A stretch of DNA of 64,000 bases from Bacteroidales bacterium (GCA_017430365.1 JAFRNC010000006.1:186001-250000), one strand, 5' to 3'. Numbered from the stretch's first letter, positions 37,765 through 46,790 are shown. The notes: generated by a model from the letters alone, not told the origin. A program made the numbers and translations.

Positions 37765-38682
37765 TCAAAGAATGTTGCAGTGATTGAAGAAATCGATGGC
37801 TTCGAGTTCGGCACGGAGCTGTTTCTCCTCGTCGTCGGTGACATTGCGGAAAGGAGTGCGGTTGGGACCGAGGTCCAGTCCGATGAGCTTCATTATGCGC
37901 TTGCCTCCAACAATGTTTCCGCGGAAGTGGCAGATGACGTCGATGACGTCCTGGGCGTAGTTCTGGAGTTCGCGGGCCCTTTCCATATCCCCGGCATAGA
38001 AGGCATCCTGGATGCCCACCAGGCAACGGCCGTTATAATTGGAAGTACCGCAGATGCCGCCGCGGGCTCCGCCGAGCGCCATGGAGGCGAGAATGGTCTC
38101 GTCCTGGCCGTGAAGCATGTCGAACCGGCCGTCCTTGTAACGGCGGCACTGGTTGTACTCGTAGAGGCTTTCGAATGTATACTTGATGCCGGCGAAGTTG
38201 GGCACTCGGCCGTCGAGGGCTGGCAGCAGGTCTGTCATCGGCAGGAAAGCGCCGTTGAAAGCCGGAATGTGGTAGTAATAGAACGGCAGGTCAGGAGCGC
38301 CGCAGGCGATTTCCTCTATGTACTTGCAGAGTTCCTCGATGCGCCCGATCTTCGGGAAGGGCGGAGCCATTGCGCCGATGCCCCAGGCTCCTATCGCCTG
38401 GGCGTGCTCGGCGAGCCTGCGCGAATCGCGTACGCAGCAGCTGCCCACGTGCACGATCACCTTGAATTCCCCGGGAGCGTATTTGATCCAGGTTTCAGCG
38501 AGCTTGATGCGCTCTTCAGTCGTAAGCATGTAGCCCTCACCCGAAGATCCGTTGATGAATACGCCGGTGAGGCCGTTTTTCTTGAGCATCGCAGCATAGG
38601 CCGGGATGGGTTCGTAGTTGACGTCGCCGTTCGGAAGGAACGGGGTGAACGGTGCGTCGATAAGTCCGATGATTTTTTTCAT
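37765..38682 (-). CDS. nanA: N-acetylneuraminate lyase
   Basis: 305 aa class I aldolase of the DapA/NanA family, splitting Neu5Ac to ManNAc and pyruvate in the cytoplasm. Visible: LIDAPFTPFLPNGDVNYEPI at the N-terminus, INGSSGEGYMLTTEER (substrate loop), YYYHIPAFNG with the catalytic Tyr, and FAGIKYTFESL with the Schiff-base Lys. It lies 8 bases after nanT and 2 before nanE, within one operon. Confidence 0.95.
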   Translation of the reverse strand: MKKIIGLIDAPFTPFLPNGDVNYEPIPAYAAMLKKNGLTGVFINGSSGEGYMLTTEERIKLAETWIKYAPGEFKVIVHVGSCCVRDSRRLAEHAQAIGAWGIGAMAPPFPKIGRIEELCKYIEEIACGAPDLPFYYYHIPAFNGAFLPMTDLLPALDGRVPNFAGIKYTFESLYEYNQCRRYKDGRFDMLHGQDETILASMALGGARGGICGTSNYNGRCLVGIQDAFYAGDMERARELQNYAQDVIDVICHFRGNIVGGKRIMKLIGLDLGPNRTPFRNVTDDEEKQLRAELEAIDFFNHCNIL

Positions 38683-38690
38683 GATATATA

Positions 38691-39944
38691 TTATTCCATA
38701 TTGTCGGTTTTGGGCTTGAGGAAAATGAGCTGCATGGCAAGGGCGGCGATGACGATGCAGCCGAGCACGGCGAAGCTCACTCCGAGGCTGACCCCGTGGT
38801 CTTTCCAGCGGCCAAGAAGTGTCGTTACCAGGGCTCCCATGGCCACACCGGTCATGTTCATGATACCGTAAGCCGTGGCGCGATATTTCGAGGAGATGAA
38901 CTGGCAGAGGATAGGCATGTTGTTGGCATCGAACAAGCCGTAGCCGACGCCGAAGAGCAGGCCTGCCGCGATGAGTGGCACCATGCTGTGGCCAAGTCCC
39001 AGCAGGATGAGCGCCGGTACAGTCAGTCCGAGGCCTATGGCGCCGGTGTAGACACGGCCGCGTATGTTCTTCCTGACCCAGTTGTCGGAGAGGCGTCCGC
39101 CCAGAATCACGCCGACGAACGATGCGGCTGCGATTGTCAGGGTGGATATTATACCGGCCCTTTCCGGCGAGATGCCGAGGTTGTCGCGGAAAAGTGTGGG
39201 CAGCCAGTTCTTGGTAGCCCAGCCCGGCAGCGAAGGCACGGCGAAATAGATAAGGATGACCCAGAACGCCCAGGTGCCGAGCACCACCCCGAGACCTTTG
39301 AAGATTGATTCCTTTTTCACCGGTCTGTCGGAGATACGTTGAGCCGGAGCCGCTTCATGCCCGGGATTCTCGTGAAGGAAGACTATCAGGATAATGCCGT
39401 ATACCACGCCTATTATGCCGAACCAGTGGAAAGTCAGACGCCAGGAAAGCGCGGCGGCGAGTATGGCTCCGAAACCGCCTATTGCCTGGCCGACATAAAG
39501 TCCGGTCATGTGGACCCCCACGGCGAGGCTGCGCGATCTGCCTTCATGCCAGTCGGCGATGAGCGACAGCGCCGAAGGGATGTAGAGAGCCTCGCTGATG
39601 CCCATCAGGGCGCGAAGCGCATAAAGGGTCCGGAAATTCTCGGCATAGCCCATCAGGAAGGTAACGGCGGACCAGACGATCAGCGAGCCTACGATCAGCC
39701 ATTTGCGGCTGAGACGGTCCGCCACCATTCCGGCGAAAGGACTCAGGACTGCATAAACCCACAGAAATACCGCCATCAGGGCGCCGAAGGCTTCGGCTTT
39801 CTGAAGTTCCACTATATCGGCCTTCATCGCCTCCTGCATTGTGGAGAGCATCTGCCGGTCCATATAATTGAGCAATGCGACGACCCAGAGAAGGCCGACC
39901 ACCACCCACGGATATCCCTTTGCGCTTTTGAGTTTTTCCAGCAT
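38691..39944 (-). CDS. nanT: MFS sialic acid transporter NanT-like
   Basis: 417 aa inner-membrane MFS permease with 12 predicted helices. Typical motifs are WVVALLNYMDRQMLSTM in helix 1, GMVADRLSRKWLIVGSLIVW in the loop 2-3 motif and RALMGISEALYIPSALSLIA near helix 5. Substrate is assigned from its position as first gene of the nan operon. The 39944 ATG is chosen because the promoter -7 element lies at 39962-39969; a longer reading to 40022 would run through it. Confidence 0.9.
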   Translation of the reverse strand: MLEKLKSAKGYPWVVVGLLWVVALLNYMDRQMLSTMQEAMKADIVELQKAEAFGALMAVFLWVYAVLSPFAGMVADRLSRKWLIVGSLIVWSAVTFLMGYAENFRTLYALRALMGISEALYIPSALSLIADWHEGRSRSLAVGVHMTGLYVGQAIGGFGAILAAALSWRLTFHWFGIIGVVYGIILIVFLHENPGHEAAPAQRISDRPVKKESIFKGLGVVLGTWAFWVILIYFAVPSLPGWATKNWLPTLFRDNLGISPERAGIISTLTIAAASFVGVILGGRLSDNWVRKNIRGRVYTGAIGLGLTVPALILLGLGHSMVPLIAAGLLFGVGYGLFDANNMPILCQFISSKYRATAYGIMNMTGVAMGALVTTLLGRWKDHGVSLGVSFAVLGCIVIAALAMQLIFLKPKTDNME

Positions 39945-39961
39945 AATTCCAACTTTGCCTA

Positions 39962-39991
39962 CAAAGATAAGTTTATATTTCAAAAAACAAA
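39962..39991 (-). promoter_or_regulatory. Promoter of the nanT-nanA-nanE-susCD operon
   Basis: On the minus strand TTTG (39991-39988), 18 bases, TATCTTTG (39969-39962), 17 bases before the nanT ATG. Direct TTTTTGAAAA repeats lie immediately upstream. Confidence 0.7.
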
Positions 39992-39996
39992 TCCGC

Positions 39997-40044
39997 TTTT
40001 TGAAAATTTTTGAAAAATTCATTCCGCATTAATTCAAATTTGAA
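39997..40044. promoter_or_regulatory. Candidate operator region between nanT and the ROK regulator
   Basis: Two adjacent copies of TTTTTGAAAA (39997-40006, 40007-40016) and a perfect palindrome TTCAAATTTGAA (40033-40044). Related TTCAAAAA half-sites lie at 39979-39986 and 40072-40079. ROK repressors bind AT-rich palindromes with TT/AA arms. The region is AT-rich in general, so chance matches are possible. Confidence 0.45.
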
Positions 40045-40084
40045 GTATATGGTAATAATTTTACCACTTAATTCAAAAATCAAT

Positions 40085-40092
40085 TATATTTG
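40085..40092 (+). promoter_or_regulatory. -7 promoter element of the ROK regulator gene
   Basis: TATATTTG, 19 bases before the ATG at 40112. No clear -33 TTG at the right distance. Confidence 0.45.
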
Positions 40093-40111
40093 TCTAAAAA
40101 TCAATAAACTA

Positions 40112-41281
40112 ATGGAAAAGAACGGGAGAAGGATCGTAGCACGGCTCATCGAAAAAGGAGGTGCGACCCTGCCGGAACTGGCGGATTATCTCAGTGTCAG
40201 CATAGGCACAGCAACTAAGGAAATCACGGCCCTGCAACAGGAAGGCCTGGTACGTGACACCGGCAAAATCGAAACCGGAAGCGGACGCAAACCCCGGCTG
40301 TACTCCCTGGAGCCCGATGCAGGTTACTACGGCGGCATCGACCTCAACGACAAATACGTAAGCCTCGGTCTGATGGATATGGCGGGCAACATGGTGCGGG
40401 AACGCACCAATGTCGCGTACAAACTTGAAAACACGCCTGCCGCCCTTCACACGCTCTGTGACATCGTCAGGGCCCTGATGGGACGTATCCCGCAGTACCT
40501 TCCCCGGATCCGCCGCTTCTGCGTCAACATCCCCGGGCGCATCAACCGCATCACCGGCTACAGCTACACCAACTTCAATTTCACAGACCGTCCCCTCGCT
40601 GAAATATTCTCCGAACAGTTCGGCCACCCGGCAAGCATAAGCAACGACACCCACGCCATGACTTATGCCGAATACCTGAAAGGATGCGGCAACGGCGAAA
40701 GGGACTTCATTTATGTAAACGTCAACTGGGGACTCGGCAGCGGCCTGATTCTGGGAGGACGCCCGTATTTCGGCAAGTCCGGCTACTCCGGTGAATTCGG
40801 CCACATCCATGCCTTCGACAACGGGATCCTCTGCCGCTGCGGCAAAAAGGGATGCCTCGAAACAGAGGTGTCGGGGCAGGCGCTCCGCCGGAAGATCCTT
40901 GAACGCATCCGCAGGGGCGAGTCCTCTATCCTCTCGGAGCGGGTACTCTCATCCGATATCCCCCTGACTCTTGAGGAGATTACAGATGCGGTCCGACGCG
41001 AGGATCCGCTCTGTATAGAAGTGATAGAAGAAATCGGCAGTCTGCTCGGGGTTCAGATTGCCAGCATGATCAACATCTTCAATCCGGAGACCCTTGTCGT
41101 CGGAGGGGAACTGGCCGCCACGGGCGACTACCTGCTCCAACCTCTCAAGACAGCCGTCAACAAACACGTACTCAATCAGGTCAGCCAGGACACCGTGATC
41201 CGTATCGCACGCCTTGGCGAAAATGCGGGAGTAATCGGCGGCTGCCTGATGGCACGCAGCATAGATTTCGGTCTCCTGTAG
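40112..41281 (+). CDS. ROK family transcriptional regulator, probable nan repressor
   Basis: 389 aa. Residues about 5-60 form a winged helix-turn-helix (GATLPELADYLSVSIGTATK, then LVRDTGKIETGSGRKPRLYS). The rest is a ROK sugar-kinase fold: YYGGIDLNDKYVSLGLMDM, GLGSGLILGGRPYFGKSGYS and the zinc motif CRCGKKGCLE. The HTH and divergent position from nanT argue for a regulator that senses a pathway intermediate such as ManNAc or GlcNAc; retained kinase activity cannot be ruled out. The 40112 start is set by the -7 element and the HTH; the frame opens upstream at 40010. Confidence 0.88.
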   Translation: MEKNGRRIVARLIEKGGATLPELADYLSVSIGTATKEITALQQEGLVRDTGKIETGSGRKPRLYSLEPDAGYYGGIDLNDKYVSLGLMDMAGNMVRERTNVAYKLENTPAALHTLCDIVRALMGRIPQYLPRIRRFCVNIPGRINRITGYSYTNFNFTDRPLAEIFSEQFGHPASISNDTHAMTYAEYLKGCGNGERDFIYVNVNWGLGSGLILGGRPYFGKSGYSGEFGHIHAFDNGILCRCGKKGCLETEVSGQALRRKILERIRRGESSILSERVLSSDIPLTLEEITDAVRREDPLCIEVIEEIGSLLGVQIASMINIFNPETLVVGGELAATGDYLLQPLKTAVNKHVLNQVSQDTVIRIARLGENAGVIGGCLMARSIDFGLL

Positions 41282-41330
41282 AGGATAATTCCCGAGAAAT
41301 CATTATATTTGGACTAAATAGCATATAAAA

Positions 41331-42596
41331 ATGAAAAGACGTTCCTTCATTAAAGGCATGGCGGCCGCAGGTGCCACCACCCTCATTCCGGCAGGTGCGC
41401 TAGGCGGACTCCTCTCATCCTGCAAACAGGAGCCCAAGACCCCGGGCTGGAACTTCGACGAAGTCCTCGACAGGTCCGGGACATGGAGCATAAAATACGG
41501 CCGCGCCAAGGAGGGACAGCTTGCAATGTGGATCGCCGACATGGATTTCAAGACTGATCCCGCCGTAAGCGCCGCCCTGAGGGAGCGCATCGACCGGGAC
41601 ATCATCGGTTACACCTCCATGCCGGACGATTTCCAGGATTCCGTCCGGGACTGGCAGCGGAGCCGTAACGGCTTCAATGTCGAGCGCGACTGGATCAGTT
41701 TCTGCCCCGGTGTCATCGCCTCGATAAACCAGGCCTACCTGACCTTCACCGAACCCGGCGACAAAATAATCGTCCAGACACCGGTATATGACCCGTTCTT
41801 CCGCTATGCCCAACGGCTTGGCCGCGTGCCCGTCGAGAATCCCCTCATATACGAGAACGGCCGTTACAGGATGGACCTCGAAGGGCTCGAACGCCTGTTC
41901 GACGAACGCACGAAGATACTTGTACTGTGCAACCCCCACAACCCTGTCGGCATACTCTGGCCACGTGAGACGCTGGAAGAACTTGCTGAGATCTGCGCAC
42001 GCCACGGAGTCCTGGTCGTATCGGACGAGATACATTCCGACATGCCCCTATTCGGGAAGAAGCATCTCCCCTTCTGCAGCATCAGCGAAACCGCGGCCCG
42101 AATAGGCATCATGTTCGGCAGCCCTACCAAATCTTTCAACTTCGCCGGACTGGCAGCAACGGCATGGTGCATAATTCCAAACCCGGAATTGAGGAAACGC
42201 TACGTGGACGGACTCCAGAATGCGAAACTAGCCGAGGCCTCGGTGCTGTCGGTCATAGCCACAATAGCAGCCTACAATCACGAACCCGTATGGCTGAACG
42301 ACCTGATCAGGTATCTGGAAGGCAACATACTCCGCGTGGAGCAGTTCTTCAGGGAAAACGACCTCGGAATAACCGCGGTCAGGCCGGAGGCATCCTTCCT
42401 CGTATGGCTGGACTGCAGGGCGAAAAACCTCAGCCAGGAAAAACTGATCTCCTGGTTCCAGGACGACGCCGGCATACTGGTCAACAACGGCGCATCCTAC
42501 GGAACCGGCGGAGAAGGTTTCGTACGGCTCAACGTAGGATGTCCCCGGAGCATCGTTGACGAAGCCCTGGGGCGCATTCTCAAACTGAAAGGATAA
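41331..42596 (+). CDS. PatB/MalY-type PLP C-S lyase with Tat signal
   Basis: 421 aa fold-type I PLP enzyme of the cysteine-S-conjugate beta-lyase / aminotransferase family. PLP lysine is in SPTKSFNFAGLAATAW; VLCNPHNPVG and VVSDEIHSDM are the usual cofactor-contact motifs. Unusually, the N-terminus MKRRSFIKGMAAAGATTLIP is a twin-arginine signal, followed by GGLLSSC, which resembles a lipobox. That predicts export of the folded, PLP-loaded enzyme. It is 49 bases after the ROK gene on the same strand and could be co-transcribed; a link to sialic acid use is not evident. Confidence 0.88.
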   Translation: MKRRSFIKGMAAAGATTLIPAGALGGLLSSCKQEPKTPGWNFDEVLDRSGTWSIKYGRAKEGQLAMWIADMDFKTDPAVSAALRERIDRDIIGYTSMPDDFQDSVRDWQRSRNGFNVERDWISFCPGVIASINQAYLTFTEPGDKIIVQTPVYDPFFRYAQRLGRVPVENPLIYENGRYRMDLEGLERLFDERTKILVLCNPHNPVGILWPRETLEELAEICARHGVLVVSDEIHSDMPLFGKKHLPFCSISETAARIGIMFGSPTKSFNFAGLAATAWCIIPNPELRKRYVDGLQNAKLAEASVLSVIATIAAYNHEPVWLNDLIRYLEGNILRVEQFFRENDLGITAVRPEASFLVWLDCRAKNLSQEKLISWFQDDAGILVNNGASYGTGGEGFVRLNVGCPRSIVDEALGRILKLKG

Positions 42597-42926
42597 TTAC
42601 CGGGTATCGGATACCTGATACCCGAACCATTCGTCGAGTTTCATCTCGACGTGCTGTTCTATGGCCGGGGTCAGTTTCTTACTGACTTTGCTCACGACAT
42701 AGGCGACCGCGGCTGCGTCATCCATGAGGCCGATGACATGGAATATCCTGCGGGGCAGAATGTCGCCGGGAATCAGCACATAGACCAGGGCCGCATATAC
42801 CAAAACCCTTTCTGTGGAAGAAAGATCTCCTTCCTTGAGTACATAGAAGAGACGGAGCGCCTGCCTGGCGGCGACACGGCCGGCCTTGAGGGCGAACTGG
42901 CGCAGTGTGGTGAGGATGTTTTCCAT
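42597..42926 (-). CDS. DUF1232 (YkvA-type) small membrane protein
   Basis: 109 aa with the DUF1232 core VYAALVYVLIPGDILPRRIF and GLMDDAAAVAYVVSKV, seen in many small membrane proteins of unknown function. Its stop abuts that of the convergent PLP lyase gene. The start overlaps the psd stop, placing it at the end of the rsfS-ftsH-cdsA-psd operon. Confidence 0.88.
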   Translation of the reverse strand: MENILTTLRQFALKAGRVAARQALRLFYVLKEGDLSSTERVLVYAALVYVLIPGDILPRRIFHVIGLMDDAAAVAYVVSKVSKKLTPAIEQHVEMKLDEWFGYQVSDTR

Positions 42927-43579
42927 TATATTTCCGCTATTATACTGCTCACGGCATTCACTTTCTCCCCTACCTTTACCAGCACTTTCGCATCGGCGGG
43001 AAGATAGTAGTCAATCCTTGAACCGAATTTGATTATGCCGCACTGACGTCCGGCCTCGACTTCCAATCCGGGTTTGGCGTAACATACAATACGGCGCGCA
43101 AAGCCTCCTGCAAGTTGCTTGAAGAGCACTTCCTTTCCCTCGTCGTTGCGGATAACGGTGCAGAAATGCTCGTTTTCCTCAGAGGCCTTGGGTTTGAAGG
43201 CAAGCAGGTGTTTCCCGGGATAATACCGGGCGAAAGACACCGTACCGGTCAGAGGCCAGAAATTGGCGTGTATATCCCAGAAATCCATGTAGACCGAAAT
43301 CATGATCGACTCGCGGTTCAGGAAGACTTTCTCGAAACAGGGCTCAACCAATACAACCTTGCCGTCGGAAACCGACGAAACGATATGGTCCGATCCCACC
43401 GGTTTACGGTCAGGGACCATATGGAAAAAAGTCTGCCATCCGCAAAGCCACAACAGGACGAATACCAGCGGCCATTTTATCCACCACTGGTCCACGAGGC
43501 AGACCAGCAGGACAATGGCTGCGGCGCTGAGCACGTAGATAAGGGCTACCGTCCCATAGGTATTCTTGTCCAGTTTCAT
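42926..43579 (-). CDS. psd: Phosphatidylserine decarboxylase family protein
   Basis: 217 aa. Two N-terminal helices (about residues 10-52) anchor it. The self-cleavage motif FGSRID near residue 195 would yield the Ser-derived pyruvoyl cofactor. It makes phosphatidylethanolamine from phosphatidylserine. It is the short form common in Bacteroidetes. It overlaps cdsA by 4 bases, so CDP-diacylglycerol synthesis and decarboxylation are encoded together. Confidence 0.92.
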   Translation of the reverse strand: MKLDKNTYGTVALIYVLSAAAIVLLVCLVDQWWIKWPLVFVLLWLCGWQTFFHMVPDRKPVGSDHIVSSVSDGKVVLVEPCFEKVFLNRESIMISVYMDFWDIHANFWPLTGTVSFARYYPGKHLLAFKPKASEENEHFCTVIRNDEGKEVLFKQLAGGFARRIVCYAKPGLEVEAGRQCGIIKFGSRIDYYLPADAKVLVKVGEKVNAVSSIIAEI

Positions 43580-44412
43580 ATGAGTGACAGAAGTTTAAGG
43601 TATACGACTATGACCGGGAGGACGAAGACAACGTCGTCGAAGCGGTCGAGCAGGCCGCCGTGACCAGGGATCAGATTGCCAGCATCCTTGACGCTTGCAT
43701 GGCGTTTGATCAGAGACTCGAAGAGGTCGCCCATGACCCCGAATACCGAAACGATCAGCGCGAGGGCCATCCAGTGAAGCAAAGGAAGGACGGTCCCGCC
43801 GAAAGTGGCAGAAACAGCCCACGCGGCAAGAAAAGTGAAAACCGTACCTCCCGCCACGCCTATCCACGATTTCTTGGGAGAGAGTGCAGGGAAGAGTTTA
43901 CGGCTGTCGGGGCGTTGACCGAAAGACATTCCCACTACATAGGCTCCTATGTCATTCAGCCACAGCAACACCATGATTCCCAGGAGCAGGCGCCATTCAA
44001 AATTGCCGCCTCCGGGATAGAGAACCGCCAGGGCGGAAAGCATGCCGGGCAGGATATATACGAGGGGGAAATAGACCGCTGTCGGAAAATCGTGTTCCTT
44101 CGCCCCGTCGAAGAGGAGGAATACCGAGGCGGCAACCACCGGAAGCAGCGCGAGGAGCATCCACTTCAACTCGATTCCACACTGGAAATGGAAGAAAAGC
44201 AGGATGACGGCGGCCACTATGGCGAGTATGACACAGGCCTCTTCCTTGAAAAAGCGGCGTTCCACCGTCATCCGGTAGAACTCTACCGACAGTCCGCATG
44301 AGACAAGACAACTGAGCGCCAGGAAGCCCCATGGGAAAAGGGTACATCCCACGACCACGACGAGGAAAAGGATCCCGCCGCCTATACGTGTCGCCAGTTT
44401 CCTGAAATCCAT
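43576..44412 (-). CDS. cdsA: Phosphatidate cytidylyltransferase
   Basis: 278 aa polytopic membrane enzyme forming CDP-diacylglycerol from phosphatidate and CTP. The C-terminal signature is visible as FGVMGDLFESLIKRHASVKD followed by LIPGHGGLLDRFD. About seven hydrophobic helices. It is 1 base after ftsH and overlaps psd by 4 bases. Confidence 0.93.
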   Translation of the reverse strand: MDFRKLATRIGGGILFLVVVVGCTLFPWGFLALSCLVSCGLSVEFYRMTVERRFFKEEACVILAIVAAVILLFFHFQCGIELKWMLLALLPVVAASVFLLFDGAKEHDFPTAVYFPLVYILPGMLSALAVLYPGGGNFEWRLLLGIMVLLWLNDIGAYVVGMSFGQRPDSRKLFPALSPKKSWIGVAGGTVFTFLAAWAVSATFGGTVLPLLHWMALALIVSVFGVMGDLFESLIKRHASVKDAGNLIPGHGGLLDRFDDVVFVLPVIVVYLKLLSLI

Positions 44413-44413
44413 G

Positions 44414-46408
44414 CTAAGCCTCCTTTTCGGGTTCGCTGTCCTCGCGCAGCATCTTGTTGGGATCTATGCCGCCCTTGCGGGGACCGAATATCGCCTCCAG
44501 GTCTTCCGAGAAGACCACTTCCCTCTCGAGAAGCAACTTGGCAAGACGCTCGAAGCCCTCACGGTTGGTCGTCAGTACCTCCATGGCGGTGGCATGAGCC
44601 TGCTCGATGAGGCGTTTCACCTCCTCGTCTATCAATTCGGCGGTCTTTTCGCTGTAAGGCTTGGTGAATGCCATGTCACGGCTGCCCGTGGAGTCGTAGA
44701 ACGAGATGTTGCCCACCTTTTCGCTCATGCCGAAATATGAGACCATGGCATATGCCTGCTTGGTCAGTTTTTCGAGGTCGCTGAGCGCTCCTGTGGAAAT
44801 CCTTCCGTTTACAATCTCCTCCGCCACCCGGCCGCCTATGGTTGCGGCCATCTCATCCATCATCTGCTCGGTAGTGGTGAGCTGCCTTTCTTCAGGCAGA
44901 TACCAGGCTGCTCCGAGGCTCTGCCCGCGGGGGATTATGGTCACCTTGAGCAGAGGATTGGCATTCGGCAGCAGCCAGCTCACAGTCGCATGGCCGGCCT
45001 CGTGATGGGCTATGGTATTCTTCTCCTCGGGAGTAATTATCTTGCTCTTGCGCTCGAGGCCGCCTACGATACGGTCGATGGCATCGAGGAAGTCCTGTTT
45101 CTCAACCTCATTCTTGTTTTTGCGGGCTGCTATCAGGGCGGCCTCGTTGCATACGTTGGCTATGTCCGCGCCGCTGAAACCCGGGGTCTGTTTGGCAAGG
45201 AAATCCATCTGGAATCCGGGGGCGAGTTTGATGTTGCGGAGATGGACCTTGAAAATCTCGAGCCGCTCCTTCAGTTCGGGAAGGTCGACATGGATCTGGC
45301 GGTCGAAACGGCCGGCACGCATAAGAGCCTTGTCAAGGATATCGGCGCGGTTGGTCGCCGCAAGGATGATGACTCCGGAATTGGACCCGAAACCGTCCAT
45401 CTCGGTAAGCAGCTGGTTCAGGGTATTCTCCCGCTCATCATTGGATGTGAATCCCGCATTCTTGCTGCGTGCGCGTCCTACGGCGTCGATCTCGTCTATG
45501 AACACTATGCAGGGAGCTTTCTCCTTCGCCTGGCGGAAAAGGTCGCGGACACGGGAAGCGCCGACGCCCACGAACATCTCCACGAAATCGGAGCCGGACA
45601 TGGAGAAGAAAGGGACCTCCGCCTCACCGGCCACAGCCTTGGCCAGGAGGGTCTTGCCTGTACCGGGAGGGCCGACCAGAAGTGCGCCCTTCGGGATCTT
45701 TCCGCCCAAAGCGGTATATTTCTTGGGATTCTTGAGGAAATCCACTATCTCCTTCACCTCGACCTTGGCCTCTTCCATGCCGGCGACATCCTTGAATGTC
45801 ACCTTCACATTGTTGGACTTCTCGTAGAGCTTCGCCTGGGACTTGCCGACATTGAATATGCCGCCTCCGGCTCCCCCGCCGCCCATGTTGCGCATGGGGC
45901 GCATGAACAGGAAGAACATGAACAGAAGCATGAGCGGGAAGATCAGCCATTCGATGATGGGGCCCCAGTAGCTCTTGTGCTCTTCCACGACCACCTTGAA
46001 ACGGTTCTCCTCCGGAAGGCTCTCCACAAGTTCATCGAGCTGGTTCTCAGCGTCGAACTTGTCCGAAACGAGGAAATAGAAATGGGGACCTCCCTTCGGC
46101 TCCCTTCCTCCGTAAAGATTCTTGTATTTGTCGAGAGACGACTGTTTCAGGAAGATCTCACCCTTGTGCTCGTTCCTTACATAGACGAGTTTGTCCACGT
46201 CTCCGCTGACGAGGAGACCCTCCTTCACCTCGATCCACTCTTTCTTGAGAGGGTCGGCGGTACCTGTGGACGACCACATGTAGGCCAGTCCAAGCAGGAG
46301 GAAAAGATAGACGAGGGAAAACCAGTTGAATCCCCTTCTCGGCTGGCGGGTCTTGCGGGGTCCGCCGTCCTGCGGCCCCTGTGAGCCTTTATTCCTAAGT
46401 TCCATCAC
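44414..46408 (-). CDS. ftsH: ATP-dependent zinc metalloprotease FtsH
   Basis: 664 aa membrane-bound AAA+ protease that degrades misfolded membrane proteins and regulatory substrates. Helix 1 is near residues 28-46, a periplasmic domain follows, helix 2 is near 150-170 (LIFPLMLLFMFFLFM), then the AAA domain with GPPGTGKTLLAKAVAGEAE and FIDEIDAVGRAR, and the zinc-binding HEAGH near residue 465. Overlaps rsfS by 4 bases. A second Met at residue 2 is the equally likely start. Confidence 0.96.
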   Translation of the reverse strand: MMELRNKGSQGPQDGGPRKTRQPRRGFNWFSLVYLFLLLGLAYMWSSTGTADPLKKEWIEVKEGLLVSGDVDKLVYVRNEHKGEIFLKQSSLDKYKNLYGGREPKGGPHFYFLVSDKFDAENQLDELVESLPEENRFKVVVEEHKSYWGPIIEWLIFPLMLLFMFFLFMRPMRNMGGGGAGGGIFNVGKSQAKLYEKSNNVKVTFKDVAGMEEAKVEVKEIVDFLKNPKKYTALGGKIPKGALLVGPPGTGKTLLAKAVAGEAEVPFFSMSGSDFVEMFVGVGASRVRDLFRQAKEKAPCIVFIDEIDAVGRARSKNAGFTSNDERENTLNQLLTEMDGFGSNSGVIILAATNRADILDKALMRAGRFDRQIHVDLPELKERLEIFKVHLRNIKLAPGFQMDFLAKQTPGFSGADIANVCNEAALIAARKNKNEVEKQDFLDAIDRIVGGLERKSKIITPEEKNTIAHHEAGHATVSWLLPNANPLLKVTIIPRGQSLGAAWYLPEERQLTTTEQMMDEMAATIGGRVAEEIVNGRISTGALSDLEKLTKQAYAMVSYFGMSEKVGNISFYDSTGSRDMAFTKPYSEKTAELIDEEVKRLIEQAHATAMEVLTTNREGFERLAKLLLEREVVFSEDLEAIFGPRKGGIDPNKMLREDSEPEKEA

Positions 46409-46767
46409 TCCTGGTTATCGGTATAAGTGGTTTTGACTGCATCTGCCCACAACTCCTCGAGCCTGTAGAACATGCGCTGGTCAGTCAGGAATATATGAAC
46501 GACTATATCGCTGTAATCCAAGATTATCCAGAATGCGTTCTCCCGTCCCTGCTTGCGCAGCACGCTCCTGCCGCACTCTTTCTCCATCATTTCCTCGACA
46601 TAATCGGAAATGGCGACCACCTGGGTGGTGGAATCCGCATTGCAGATGACAAAATGGTCCGCGATTGCGGTCCCTATGCGCGTAAGGTCCAGGGAAACAA
46701 CGTCCCTGGCTTTTTTCTCCAGCATTGCTTCGGCGATCACGCCGACTTCACTCTTCATCTTCATCAA
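46405..46767 (-). CDS. rsfS: Ribosome silencing factor RsfS
   Basis: 120 aa. Family core ADHFVICNADSTTQVVAISD and WIILDYSDIVVHIFL is present. RsfS binds ribosomal protein uL14 and blocks subunit joining in poor growth conditions. First gene of the rsfS-ftsH-cdsA-psd-DUF1232 operon, with a TATATTTG element 24 bases upstream. An ATG one or three codons later could be used. Confidence 0.93.
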   Translation of the reverse strand: MMKMKSEVGVIAEAMLEKKARDVVSLDLTRIGTAIADHFVICNADSTTQVVAISDYVEEMMEKECGRSVLRKQGRENAFWIILDYSDIVVHIFLTDQRMFYRLEELWADAVKTTYTDNQE

Positions 46768-46775
46768 AATTGAAT

Positions 46776-46783
46776 TATCTTTG
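46776..46783 (+). promoter_or_regulatory. -7 promoter element of birA
   Basis: TATCTTTG, 60 bases upstream of the birA ATG at 46844. Confidence 0.45.
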
Positions 46784-46790
46784 CAAAATA

